A stretch of 64,000 nucleotides of DNA from Natronorubrum bangense (lineage in GTDB: Archaea > Halobacteriota > Halobacteria > Halobacteriales > Natrialbaceae), in assembly GCF_004799645.1 (NCBI RefSeq), contig NZ_CP031306.1:62001-126000 (forward strand), given 5' to 3'. The notes under the pieces are model-generated. The model was not told the DNA's origin. It worked only from the letters and a program-made list of their open reading frames with translations, and ran no database searches. This document shows, piece by piece, positions 55,179 through 63,054 of this stretch. Both the position numbers and the translations under genes were made by a program. Within the stretch, counting starts at the first letter, position 1. Each line of letters opens with the position of its first letter.

Positions 55179-56036
55179 TCACTCGTAGGTTAGAGTCATG
55201 CCCCCATCAAACAACAGGTCCCCGCCGTCGAGATGTCGGCCGAGATCAGAAAAGCCGAACAGGAAGAGATTGGCGACGTCGATCGGCTCCATCATCTCCG
55301 TGACGCGGGATTGACCAAGCATGACGTCTTCGATCACCTCGTCGACGGAGATGCCACGCTGTTCGGCGGTGTCCTCGAGCTGGTTCATCACCAGCGGCGT
55401 CTTCACGTAGCCGGTACTGACCGAGTACGCGCGGATCTCGCCCTCGCCTTCGGCCGCGATCGACTGGGTGAGCCCCCGCAGTCCGAACTTCGAGACGTTG
55501 TAGCCAACCTTGTCGCTGGTCACGTAGTGGCCGTGGATCGAGCCCATGTTCCCCACGCAGCCCTGTCCGTCCGCAGTCTCCCGAAAGTGTGGAATACAGA
55601 GCTTCGAGAGATACAGCGGCGCCCGAAGCATGATCTGGTGCATACGATCGTAGGTGTCCATCGGGAACGCTTCGATCGAGTCGATGTGTTGCATCCCGGC
55701 GATGTTTGCAAGATACTTGAGATCGCCCAACTGCGCTGCCTCCTCGACGATCCGCTCGAGATCGTCATCGCTGGTCAGATCGCCGACGATCGACGTAATC
55801 GACCCCTCGAGGTCGAGTTCTTCGCCGCGGTCGATCGTCCCCTCGAGGCCCTCGGCGTCGATATCGGTCGCCGCGACGGTGAGTCCGTTGCCGGCGGCGG
55901 CGAGTGCGGTCGCCCGGCCGATTCCCGAGCCAGCCCCCGTTACGAGACAGACGTTTCGATCGGTAAACGAGTCGTCGTCAATCGACTGAATGTCCTCGCG
56001 CGTCACTGTTGGTGGTGCAACTGCTGTTTCAGACAT
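55179..56036 (-). CDS. SDR family oxidoreductase (3-hydroxybutyrate dehydrogenase-like)
   Basis: A 285-residue protein from the ATG at 56036 (MSETAVAPPTVTREDIQ). NAD-site TGAGSGIGRATALAA (about 33-47), NIAGMQH, and the catalytic set GSIHGHYVTSDKVGYNVSKFGL (Tyr-x3-Lys) are complete. The SIHGHYVTSDKVGYNVSKFGLRGLTQSIA stretch is close to 3-hydroxybutyrate dehydrogenases. The ATG at 56069 lies only a few bases from a TATA-like TGTTTTAG, so the inner start is preferred. acs follows directly. Confidence 0.88.
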   Translation of the reverse strand: MSETAVAPPTVTREDIQSIDDDSFTDRNVCLVTGAGSGIGRATALAAAGNGLTVAATDIDAEGLEGTIDRGEELDLEGSITSIVGDLTSDDDLERIVEEAAQLGDLKYLANIAGMQHIDSIEAFPMDTYDRMHQIMLRAPLYLSKLCIPHFRETADGQGCVGNMGSIHGHYVTSDKVGYNVSKFGLRGLTQSIAAEGEGEIRAYSVSTGYVKTPLVMNQLEDTAEQRGISVDEVIEDVMLGQSRVTEMMEPIDVANLFLFGFSDLGRHLDGGDLLFDGGMTLTYE

Positions 56037-56250
56037 GTCGTGTACTGGCTGTACGTTCTCCCGAACCATGCTAAAACACAGCCGTTAACATATCAAACGG
56101 AGCCCCGAGGATGGGGCAGAATCGGTCCTCGGATGCGTCTCCAGTCGGGGACACTCCTTTTAGCTGATTTAAAATTCCATCGCTCACAAATTTCCGAATC
56201 AACGTTTCCGATAGTGTCTCTCAGCCGATAACGCCATAATTAGTAGCAAG

Positions 56251-56258
56251 TATTAATA
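56251..56258 (+). promoter_or_regulatory. TATA box of the HTH regulator
   Basis: TATTAATA lies about 30 nt before the ATG at 56284, in the AT-rich divergent region between this gene and the SDR-acs operon. Confidence 0.5.
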
Positions 56259-56283
56259 CCTTGTATGTGTCTTGATAGCTAGT

Positions 56284-57000
56284 ATGATCGATCTCGATAT
56301 CGACATGCGGCAGTACGACTGTCCGTTTATCGATACGACCGACGACGTCGATATCGCCTTCTCGGCCGTCCAGTGGCAACTCGATACCGATGATAAGCGA
56401 CTCGAGACACGGCTGATCGCGAAAGGCTCGTCGACAGGCACGCTTGAAGCAGGGCTCCACGAACTTCGCGACCACCCGAACATGCGAGAGTGTTACATCC
56501 TCTCGAAGCGTGACAACGTCGCCGAAATCGGAACGACGATCGAAGAGACGAACGCGATGCGGACGATCCAGCAAAACGGTGGCTACATCACCGGCCCGTT
56601 CCGGATCGAGGACGGCCGGGAACACTGGCACGTCGGCTTCGATGATGACCGCGACGAAGATCACGCACTCGCCGAACTCGAGCGCCACAACGAGTTCACT
56701 GTCGAAGATCGCGACCAGGTCGGCCCGACGGCGCTGTTTGACCTGCTCGAAAACTCCGACAGCGCGCTTCGGCTGCTCGAGGGCTGTCGGTCACTCACCG
56801 AGACCGAACGCGAGACGTTCGAAGCTGCGTCCCGGAACGGCTACTATGAGACCCCACGCGAGACAACACTCGACGAACTGGCGACTCACTTCGATATTTC
56901 GAAGACGGCCGTCTCCATGAACTTACGGCGGAGTGAACGGAAGGTCCTGAAAGCGGCACTGACCGCGCTCGAGGAGATGGACGGAACACAACAGCTCTGA
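56284..57000 (+). CDS. Bacterio-opsin-activator-like HTH regulator
   Basis: A 238-residue protein from the ATG at 56284. It has no PAS/GAF part; the N-terminal 155 residues match the haloarchaeal HTH_10 companion domain (RECYILSKRDNVAEIGTTIEETNAMRTIQQNGGYITGPFRIEDGREHWHVGF). The C-terminal HTH_10 reads LTETERETFEAASRNGYYETPRETTLDELATHFDISKTAVSMNLRRSERKVLKAAL. It lies divergent to the SDR-acs operon, 247 bp apart, the usual place for a regulator of these genes. Target sites are not shown. Confidence 0.85.
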   Translation: MIDLDIDMRQYDCPFIDTTDDVDIAFSAVQWQLDTDDKRLETRLIAKGSSTGTLEAGLHELRDHPNMRECYILSKRDNVAEIGTTIEETNAMRTIQQNGGYITGPFRIEDGREHWHVGFDDDRDEDHALAELERHNEFTVEDRDQVGPTALFDLLENSDSALRLLEGCRSLTETERETFEAASRNGYYETPRETTLDELATHFDISKTAVSMNLRRSERKVLKAALTALEEMDGTQQL

Positions 57001-57062
57001 CAGTGGTGACGTCGGATCCGTTCTGCGCAGTCTATCCGTTCGCCGAACCGTCGATAACACAG

Positions 57063-57103
57063 CGACAGTACTGACTCTCCCGCTGGCGGCGAGTCTACTG
57101 TCG
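57063..57103. terminator. Inverted repeat between convergent genes
   Basis: CGACAGTACTGACTC and its near-reverse-complement GAGTCTACTGTCG enclose a GC-rich loop of about 13 bases. It sits 62 bp after the HTH regulator stop, between convergent genes. Together with repeat copy C downstream it may end transcription on both strands. Confidence 0.4.
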
Positions 57104-57200
57104 ACGGGACCGACACTGACTTACTCGAGTGAATCGCCTCGGTATTAAGCCCCGGGGCATTCGCCTCGAGCGCCTGTGAAATCGATCCGACTCCGGCTCA

Positions 57201-57280
57201 GACGGTCTGCTGTCCCTGTGTCCCGGCGCGACCGAACGCGGGTTCGCGACTGCGCCGGCACTGACGGACAGCAGTCCGTA
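57201..57280. repeat. Intergenic repeat, copy C (inverted ends)
   Basis: Begins GACGGTCTGCTGTCC and ends GGACAGCAGTCCGTA, a perfect inverted pair over TCTGCTGTCC except for one base. The inside differs from copies A and B. Its right edge touches the phzF stop codon (57281-57283). It may form a long hairpin in the phzF transcript. Confidence 0.7.
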
Positions 57281-58180
57281 TCAGGCCTCGATAATCTCCT
57301 CCTCGTCGTCTGCGGGAACGACGAGCGAGCCGTCGAGAACGGTCACACCTCGACCGCCGATCTGGACATCACCGTCGACGCGAACGCGAACCAGTCCCGG
57401 TCGGTCGACGTAGTGGCCCTGCTCGAGACGGAGTTCGTCTGGGAAATCGTCGTCGAACGCGCCGAAGTGATCGAGATACGCACCGACGGCACCGCTTGCG
57501 GTTCCGGTAACTGGATCTTCGGGTACGCCGGCTCCGGGTGCGAACATCCGCCCGTGTAGCGTCGACTCTCGCTCGAGGGCGTCGAACGTGAACAGATAGA
57601 TGCCGGTCACGTCGAGCGCGTCGGTCAGCGCTTCGACTGCCGTCACCTCCGGGTCGGCAGTCCCGACATCGGAGAGATACGTGATCGGGGCGATTAGAAA
57701 CGGGAGTCCGGTCGAAGCCACTGCCAGCGGAATATCGTCGCTTGCGCCTTCGAGCGCAGCCTGATCGACACCAAGCGCATCGGCAACGCGGTCGTAGCCG
57801 ACGTCGACCTCGCGCACCTGCGGGCGATCCTGTGTCATCCAGACCGTGCCGTCGTCCTCGAGGTCGATCTCGAGGTCGCCGACGTTCGTCTCGAGCGTCG
57901 AACTGCCCGGTTCGAGCCCCTCGTCGTGGAGATGTGCAAACGAACCGATGGTCGCGTGTCCACAGAGATCGACCTCCTGGGTCGGTGTGAAGTAGCGAAT
58001 CCGCCGGTCGGCGCGCTCGCTCGAGCGCACGAACGCCGTTTCGCTAACGCCCATCTCGGCGGCGATCGACTGCATCTGTGACTCCGAGAGGCCGTCTGCG
58101 TTGGGGACGACACCCGCCGGGTTTCCGGTTAGCGGTTCGTCGGTGAACGCGTCGACCTGCAAGACTCGAGTCGTCTTCAT
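57281..58180 (-). CDS. PhzF-family isomerase-like protein
   Basis: A 299-residue protein from the ATG at 58180 (MKTTRVLQVDAFTDEPLTGNPAGVV). PLTGNPAGVVPNADGL and MSETAFV-like GVSETAFVRSS are near the start; then DLCGHATIGSFAHL, and at the C-terminus PGAGVPEDPVTGTASGAVGAYL. The diaminopimelate-epimerase-like double fold is clear. Most members have no known substrate; phenazine synthesis is unlikely here. The frame open to 58210 begins MIRHSADRWR and is not used. Confidence 0.88.
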   Translation of the reverse strand: MKTTRVLQVDAFTDEPLTGNPAGVVPNADGLSESQMQSIAAEMGVSETAFVRSSERADRRIRYFTPTQEVDLCGHATIGSFAHLHDEGLEPGSSTLETNVGDLEIDLEDDGTVWMTQDRPQVREVDVGYDRVADALGVDQAALEGASDDIPLAVASTGLPFLIAPITYLSDVGTADPEVTAVEALTDALDVTGIYLFTFDALERESTLHGRMFAPGAGVPEDPVTGTASGAVGAYLDHFGAFDDDFPDELRLEQGHYVDRPGLVRVRVDGDVQIGGRGVTVLDGSLVVPADDEEEIIEA

Positions 58181-58246
58181 ACGCCATCGGTCGGCCGAGT
58201 GACGTATCAATCCTCGGTCGTCGACTCCCTCGAACCGACAGGCGGC

Positions 58247-59599
58247 TCACAGCTCGTCAATCCACGCCACGATATCGTCGACGACGCGCTCGTCGGCGTT
58301 GTTCTGAAGGTCGTACTCGAAGGGGACCACCGGCCCCTCGCCAGGCATGAACGCGTGGTTGAGGCCGTCGTAGACCTCGACGCTCGAGTCCCCCTCGAGT
58401 TCGGACGCCCAGCGCTCGAGGTCGTCTTCGACGGTGGCTCGCGTGTCGCGGTCGCCCTGTAAGAAGTACGTGGGAACCTCGAGGCTACTGGCGACCGCGA
58501 CCTGATCGTACTCTGCGAGGCTGTTCCACAGCGAGCCGTAGTAGCCGACGAGGAGGTCGTCGGCGTCGTACTCGCCCTCGGTGATCCGGTCGATCTGGTC
58601 GCTCCACTCGTCGACGCGCTCCGCTCGCGTCTCCCACTCGTAGTCGCCGACCGTCGCCTGGTGTTCGGCCTGCTCGAGGACGACCTCGGCGAACGACCGT
58701 GCCGGCGCGGCCAAGCCGATGACGCCGGCGAGGCCGCCGTCTCGGTCTGCGATTCTGGGCGCTGCCAATCCACCGAGACCGTGGCCGACGACGACGAGCC
58801 GATCCGCGTCGACGCCGTCGACGTCCCGGAGTTCGTCGGCCGCGGCGAGCGCGTCGTCGACGGCGACGTTGTCGATGCCGTACTCGTCGTCCTCAAGCTC
58901 ACACTCGAGGGTCCGTTTATTGTACCGAACGGTCGCGATATCCCGCGTCGCAAGGCCCTCCGCGAGGTCTCTGAACAGCTGCGTCGCTCTCGTCTCGCTG
59001 TCCATCGTGACCCGACCGGCGTCGTGGACGAGGACGACGCCCGGAACCTCGCCCTCGGCGTCGGCCGGCGTCGTAACGAGCCCCGACAGTGAGCAGCCGT
59101 CCATCTCGGTCTCGAGCGTTACCTCCGTCTCGGAGACGGCGTCTGGATCGACGTACGCTGGCCGTTCATACTCGTCGCCGGGTATGTACTCCCCGTACTG
59201 GTACTCCTCGTTCATCGCGAGGAGGAGGTCGTGGTCGCCGCGTTCGAACGCCATCGAGACGCGGGCCGTGTACGTCCCCTCTCGTTCCGTCACCGACGTG
59301 TCGACGATCTCCTCGAACTCGCTGCCAATGGCCGTATATCCCATCCAGGTCTGCTCGAGTTGACCGAGCGAGGCGTACTGCGATTTCATCTCGGGGACGA
59401 ACTGCTCGCGAATGTCCTCGAAGCGGCCGTTCGCGAGGTCGTCGACGAACGTGGCCGCCGCGTCCTCGAGTTTGTCCGTGTCGACGTCCTCGCCCTCCTC
59501 GTCGGTGTCGCTGGAGAGTAGGTCAGTGCAGCCAGCCAGTGCCGCCGCTGTCGTCGTCGAGATCGCCGTCAGTGCGGTGCGTCGTCGAAGAGGAGCCAT
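58247..59599 (-). CDS. Alpha/beta hydrolase lipoprotein with nucleophile Ser replaced by Gly
   Basis: A 450-residue secreted lipoprotein (N-terminus MAPLRRRTALTAISTTTAAALAGC, Tat-type with a lipobox Cys24). It continues with a DUF3887-like domain (about 44-135) and then an alpha/beta-hydrolase domain. The expected GHSLGG elbow reads LVVVGHGLGGLAAPRIAD, so Ser is Gly274; the His (GLNHAFMPG) and an Asp (QGDRDTRATV) are present. Relatives are acyl or ester hydrolases. As written it has no standard nucleophile. The 211-bp region 59600-59810 upstream is described with the thiC gene. Confidence 0.88.
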   Translation of the reverse strand: MAPLRRRTALTAISTTTAAALAGCTDLLSSDTDEEGEDVDTDKLEDAAATFVDDLANGRFEDIREQFVPEMKSQYASLGQLEQTWMGYTAIGSEFEEIVDTSVTEREGTYTARVSMAFERGDHDLLLAMNEEYQYGEYIPGDEYERPAYVDPDAVSETEVTLETEMDGCSLSGLVTTPADAEGEVPGVVLVHDAGRVTMDSETRATQLFRDLAEGLATRDIATVRYNKRTLECELEDDEYGIDNVAVDDALAAADELRDVDGVDADRLVVVGHGLGGLAAPRIADRDGGLAGVIGLAAPARSFAEVVLEQAEHQATVGDYEWETRAERVDEWSDQIDRITEGEYDADDLLVGYYGSLWNSLAEYDQVAVASSLEVPTYFLQGDRDTRATVEDDLERWASELEGDSSVEVYDGLNHAFMPGEGPVVPFEYDLQNNADERVVDDIVAWIDEL

Positions 59600-59789
59600 A
59601 GATGGTGGTGACTATCACGATATCCTATAAGAATCCGGGACTGCGTTCACACGAACTGATAGAGAACACGGCCCGATGGACGTGGTCCGAACCACGCGTT
59701 CGCCGATAGCTCACCACCCCAAACGGCACAATAGCCGCTGAACGCCACTGCACACCTGATCGCCCAACAGCTCTGTGCGATCGGTGTGT

Positions 59790-59810
59790 ACCTCGGTACA
59801 GCAGACTGTC
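59790..59810. repeat. Half copy of the intergenic repeat (copy D)
   Basis: CCTCGGTACAGCAGACTGTC resembles the right end of copies A and B and abuts the thiC stop codon (59811-59813), as copy C abuts phzF. No matching left arm is visible in the 200 bp further left. Confidence 0.4.
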
Positions 59811-61256
59811 TCAGTCGTCACCCGTCGTCTCAGTCACCTGCTCGCGACCGTCGTCCTCGAGCGACGGCCGATCGCCGGTGTCGTGGGTTCCGACCGGCGG
59901 GAGGTTGACCGCCGCAGCGGGCGAGGCCTCGAGGTTGGTCGTCGACTCGAGTCGGTCCATCTCGCCGTCCGCGCGGTCGCGAGCGTCCTGGTCGATCCGC
60001 ATCGAGCAGAACTCGACGCCACACATTGAGCAGAAACGGGCGTCTTTGTAGTTGTCTTCGGGCAGCGTCTGGTCGTGATACTCGCGGGCGCGGTCGGGAT
60101 CGAGCGCGAGTCGGAACTGCTCGCGCCAGTCGAACGCATAGCGGGCCTCGGAGAGGGCGTCGTCCCAGTCTCGAGCGCCGGGACGACCGCTCCCCACGTC
60201 GCCTGCGTGGGCGGCGATCCGGTAGGCGACGAGTCCGTCGCGGACGTCGTCCTCGTCAGGGAGGCCGAGATGTTCTTTCGGGGTGACATAACACAGCATC
60301 GCCGCGCCAGCCTGGGCCGCCATTGCGGCACCGATGGCGCTCGTGATGTGGTCGTAGCCGGGCGCAATATCGGTCACCAGCGGGCCGAGTACATAGAAGG
60401 GCGCGCCGTCACAGACCTCCTGCTGGCGTTCGACGGTCTCGGCGACCTTGTCCATCGGGACGTGGCCCGGTCCTTCGACCATCACCTGCACGTCGTGGGC
60501 CCAGGCGCGCCGGGTCAACTCGCCGAGCGTGTCGAGTTCGGCGTGCTGGGCCTCGTCGCAGGCGTCGGCCAACGAGCCCGGCCGCAGGCTGTCGCCGAGA
60601 CTGAACGTGACGTCGTGGGCGGCGAATATCCTGCAGAGCTCGTCGTAGACCTGGAACAGCGGATTCTGCTCGCCGTGGGCTTCCATCCACGTCGCCATGA
60701 TCGAACCGCCACGGGAGACGATGCCCGTCTTCCGACCGTCGGTCAACGGCAGGTGTTCCGCCAGAATCCCCGCGTGGATGGTCATGTAGTCGACGCCCTG
60801 CTCGGCTTGCTTTTCGATGATCTCGAGCAACAGATCAGTCGTGATATCCTCGGGACTCCCCGCCTGCTTGACGGCCTCGTACAGCGGCACCGTTCCGATC
60901 GGCACCGGCGAGTGTTCGATGTGGGTCTCGCGAATGTCGTCGAGATCGCTGCCGGTGCCGAGATCCATCACCGTATCCGCACCGTAGTGGACCGCCGTGT
61001 GAAGTTTCTCGAGTTCTTCCTCGAGGTTGCTGGTCGTCTCGCTGTTACCGATGTTCGCGTTGACTTTCGTCGCGAACTCGCGGCCGATGATCATCGGATC
61101 AAGCGCCTCGTGATGGGTATTCGCTGGAATTACGGCTTGTCCGTCGGCGACCTGCTCCCGGACAAACTCCGGATCGCGGTTCTCACGGTCGGCGACGCGT
61201 GCCATTGCCTCGGTGATCGTTCCCTCACGGGCGGCTTCGAGCTGGGTTTGCACCAT
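59811..61256 (-). CDS. thiC: Phosphomethylpyrimidine synthase ThiC
   Basis: A 481-residue radical SAM enzyme that rearranges aminoimidazole ribotide to the thiamine pyrimidine (HMP-P). Marks: [72 protein letters not shown] and the C-terminal CX2CX4C cluster site [12 protein letters not shown]. The ATG at 61256 is used; a TTG two codons upstream is in frame. No TPP riboswitch is evident in the roughly 20-nt space before the TATA-like box at 61283-61288. Confidence 0.96.
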   Translation of the reverse strand: MVQTQLEAAREGTITEAMARVADRENRDPEFVREQVADGQAVIPANTHHEALDPMIIGREFATKVNANIGNSETTSNLEEELEKLHTAVHYGADTVMDLGTGSDLDDIRETHIEHSPVPIGTVPLYEAVKQAGSPEDITTDLLLEIIEKQAEQGVDYMTIHAGILAEHLPLTDGRKTGIVSRGGSIMATWMEAHGEQNPLFQVYDELCRIFAAHDVTFSLGDSLRPGSLADACDEAQHAELDTLGELTRRAWAHDVQVMVEGPGHVPMDKVAETVERQQEVCDGAPFYVLGPLVTDIAPGYDHITSAIGAAMAAQAGAAMLCYVTPKEHLGLPDEDDVRDGLVAYRIAAHAGDVGSGRPGARDWDDALSEARYAFDWREQFRLALDPDRAREYHDQTLPEDNYKDARFCSMCGVEFCSMRIDQDARDRADGEMDRLESTTNLEASPAAAVNLPPVGTHDTGDRPSLEDDGREQVTETTGDD

Positions 61257-61282
61257 TAACAACTAGGTTGTATTACTGGATC

Positions 61283-61288
61283 ATATAG
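61283..61288 (-). promoter_or_regulatory. TATA box of thiC
   Basis: On the minus strand CTATAT lies about 30 nt before the ATG at 61256, consistent with a short or absent leader and thus with no riboswitch. Confidence 0.5.
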
Positions 61289-61360
61289 TGCTTGTGTTGC
61301 GCGTCTCACGTCGGCACACCGTCGCCTCGAGCAACGGGATCGGTTGCTGAGCGCGGTTTC

Positions 61361-61443
61361 ATACGGACTGCTGTCGTCACGTCCCGCCGATCACTGACTC
61401 CGCCGCTGGCGATCGGCGGTAAAACGGTACAGCAGACCGTATC
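61361..61443 (+). repeat. 80-bp intergenic repeat, copy B (inverted ends)
   Basis: Begins ATACGGACTGCTGT and ends ACAGCAGACCGTAT, inverted ends with 13 of 14 positions matched. The inside (CCGCCGATCACTGACTCCGC then CGCTGGCGATCGGCGG) matches copy A almost base for base. It lies in the divergent space between thiC and the phosphoribosyltransferase, 46 bp before the latter start, so it is not simply a terminator. Confidence 0.8.
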
Positions 61444-61489
61444 AGCCCACTTATGAGGGTCGCGTCCCCTCACTCGAGTAGATAGCACC

Positions 61490-62191
61490 ATGTCCGATCT
61501 ACCGGACGACTTCGACTGCACGATCACCAACTGGGAGTATATTTACGGCCTGTGTCGCGACGTCGGCGACGAGGTTCGCGACGACGCGTTCGAACCCGAC
61601 GTCGTCGTCGCACTCGCCCGCGGGGGCTGGTTTGCGGGCCGCTGTCTCTGTGACTTCCTCGGACTCGACGATCTGACGAGTTTGAAGATGGAACACTACG
61701 TCGGGGCCGCAGAGAAAAGCGACGAGCCGACCGTTCGCTACCCCATGCCGGAGGGCAGCGTCGCAGGCAAGGACGTCCTCATCATCGACGACATCGCCGA
61801 CACCGGCGGCTCGATCGAGCGCGCCTACGAGTACGTCACCGACCGTGACGCCGGCGAGGTTCGGACCGCAACCCTCCAACTGCTCGGTACCAGCGAGTAC
61901 GAACCCGACTACGTTGGCGAACATCTCGAGGAGTGGACGTGGGTCGTCTACCCGTGGAACTTCATCGAGGACATGATCGATCTGATCTCGAGCGTGATGG
62001 GCCAGGCCGACCAGGAAACGTTCACCCAGGAGGAGATTCGCCACTATCTCGCCACGTTCCACGGCGTCGACCGTATCGAGATGGAGATCGCCCAGCCTGA
62101 CCGGATTCCTGAAGTATTGACCGAGATGGAACGCCGCGACGTCCTCGAGTCGGCTGGCCCCGGCAAGTGGCAACTGGCGGAGACCGCGTAA
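61490..62191 (+). CDS. Phosphoribosyltransferase family protein
   Basis: A 233-residue protein. The PRPP site DVLIIDDIADTGGSIERAYEY (about 94-114) and VVVALARGGWFAGRCLCDFLG are clear. The C-terminal tail (HHYLATFHGVDRIEMEIAQPDRIPEVLTEMERRDVLESAGPGKWQL) looks like a winged helix, a haloarchaeal feature. Likely a purine (xanthine/guanine) phosphoribosyltransferase, but the base is not determined. The repeat copy B sits in its upstream region. Confidence 0.88.
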   Translation: MSDLPDDFDCTITNWEYIYGLCRDVGDEVRDDAFEPDVVVALARGGWFAGRCLCDFLGLDDLTSLKMEHYVGAAEKSDEPTVRYPMPEGSVAGKDVLIIDDIADTGGSIERAYEYVTDRDAGEVRTATLQLLGTSEYEPDYVGEHLEEWTWVVYPWNFIEDMIDLISSVMGQADQETFTQEEIRHYLATFHGVDRIEMEIAQPDRIPEVLTEMERRDVLESAGPGKWQLAETA

Positions 62192-62275
62192 CACGGATCG
62201 AGCGAAAGCCCATCTCCTTCAGGCGCGGGCGGAAGTCGATGCGTTCGACGACGAACCGCCGAACGCGACCGGCAG

Positions 62276-62980
62276 TCAGTTCACACCGACCCGTTCTGCC
62301 CGAACCGCTTCCGTGTAGGCAAGAAAGTTGTCGAACAACTGTTTTGCCTCGCAGGCGGCCTCGTAGTTCTCCGCGTGGATTCCCTCGAGAACCGCTTCGA
62401 TGCGCTGTGTCGAGAGCTGTTCCGACTTCCGTTTTGTGACCGCTTTGGCAGTCCGCATATCGTACTCCGGGTGGAACTGAACGGCGAACACGTGGTCTTT
62501 CCGAAACCCGTGAATACCGTACCCGTTTTTCGCAAACACCGTCGCTCCCGGCGGCGCTTCGATGACGTGATCCGAGTGTGTCGTAAAGACTGTCATCGTC
62601 TCGTCGATCCCGTCGAGGAGGCGGTTCTCGCCGTCCTGTTCGACGGTTCGATAGCCGATTTCGTACTCGCCCATCCCCTCGACGCGCCCACCCAGAACGT
62701 CCGCGAGGAGCTGGTGACCGTAACAGACACCGAGCGCGGGTACCCCGGCCTGGACCGCATCGCCGACCCAGGTTTTCAGCCGTCCGATCCACTCGCGATC
62801 CCAGTAGACCGACGCACTCGAGCCGGTCACGACGAAGCCGTCGTAGCGAAAGTCGTCGGGGAACTCGCCGGACGGACAGTGGAACTCCTCGAGGTCAGCA
62901 TCGAGTTCCCGATGAAAGTTCCGTCGGGTATCCACAGCCTCGTGAGCCGCGTTCAACAGCGCGAGACTCAGCTGTCCCAT
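62276..62980 (-). CDS. Class I glutamine amidotransferase (GMP-synthase-like)
   Basis: A 234-residue protein. The catalytic cysteine elbow ALGVCYGHQLLADVLGG (about 104), the oxyanion region FVVTGSSASVYWDREWI and the closing VQFHPEYDMRTA (His and Glu of the triad) are complete. Such free-standing domains either donate ammonia to a partner or act as gamma-glutamyl hydrolases. No synthase partner is adjacent. A tract TATTAATA at 62984-62991 lies too close to the ATG to act as its TATA box. Confidence 0.88.
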   Translation of the reverse strand: MGQLSLALLNAAHEAVDTRRNFHRELDADLEEFHCPSGEFPDDFRYDGFVVTGSSASVYWDREWIGRLKTWVGDAVQAGVPALGVCYGHQLLADVLGGRVEGMGEYEIGYRTVEQDGENRLLDGIDETMTVFTTHSDHVIEAPPGATVFAKNGYGIHGFRKDHVFAVQFHPEYDMRTAKAVTKRKSEQLSTQRIEAVLEGIHAENYEAACEAKQLFDNFLAYTEAVRAERVGVN

Positions 62981-63054
62981 CTGTTATTAATACGAACTGT
63001 TGGTGTGGATGAATCGTCTTGTTTCATTGGTGTTTGCGACGTGTTCATCGTCGA

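Noticed and set aside
61257..61360. Possible TPP riboswitch before thiC
   Set aside because: The TATA-like box sits about 30 nt before the start codon, so the transcript has almost no leader to hold an aptamer.
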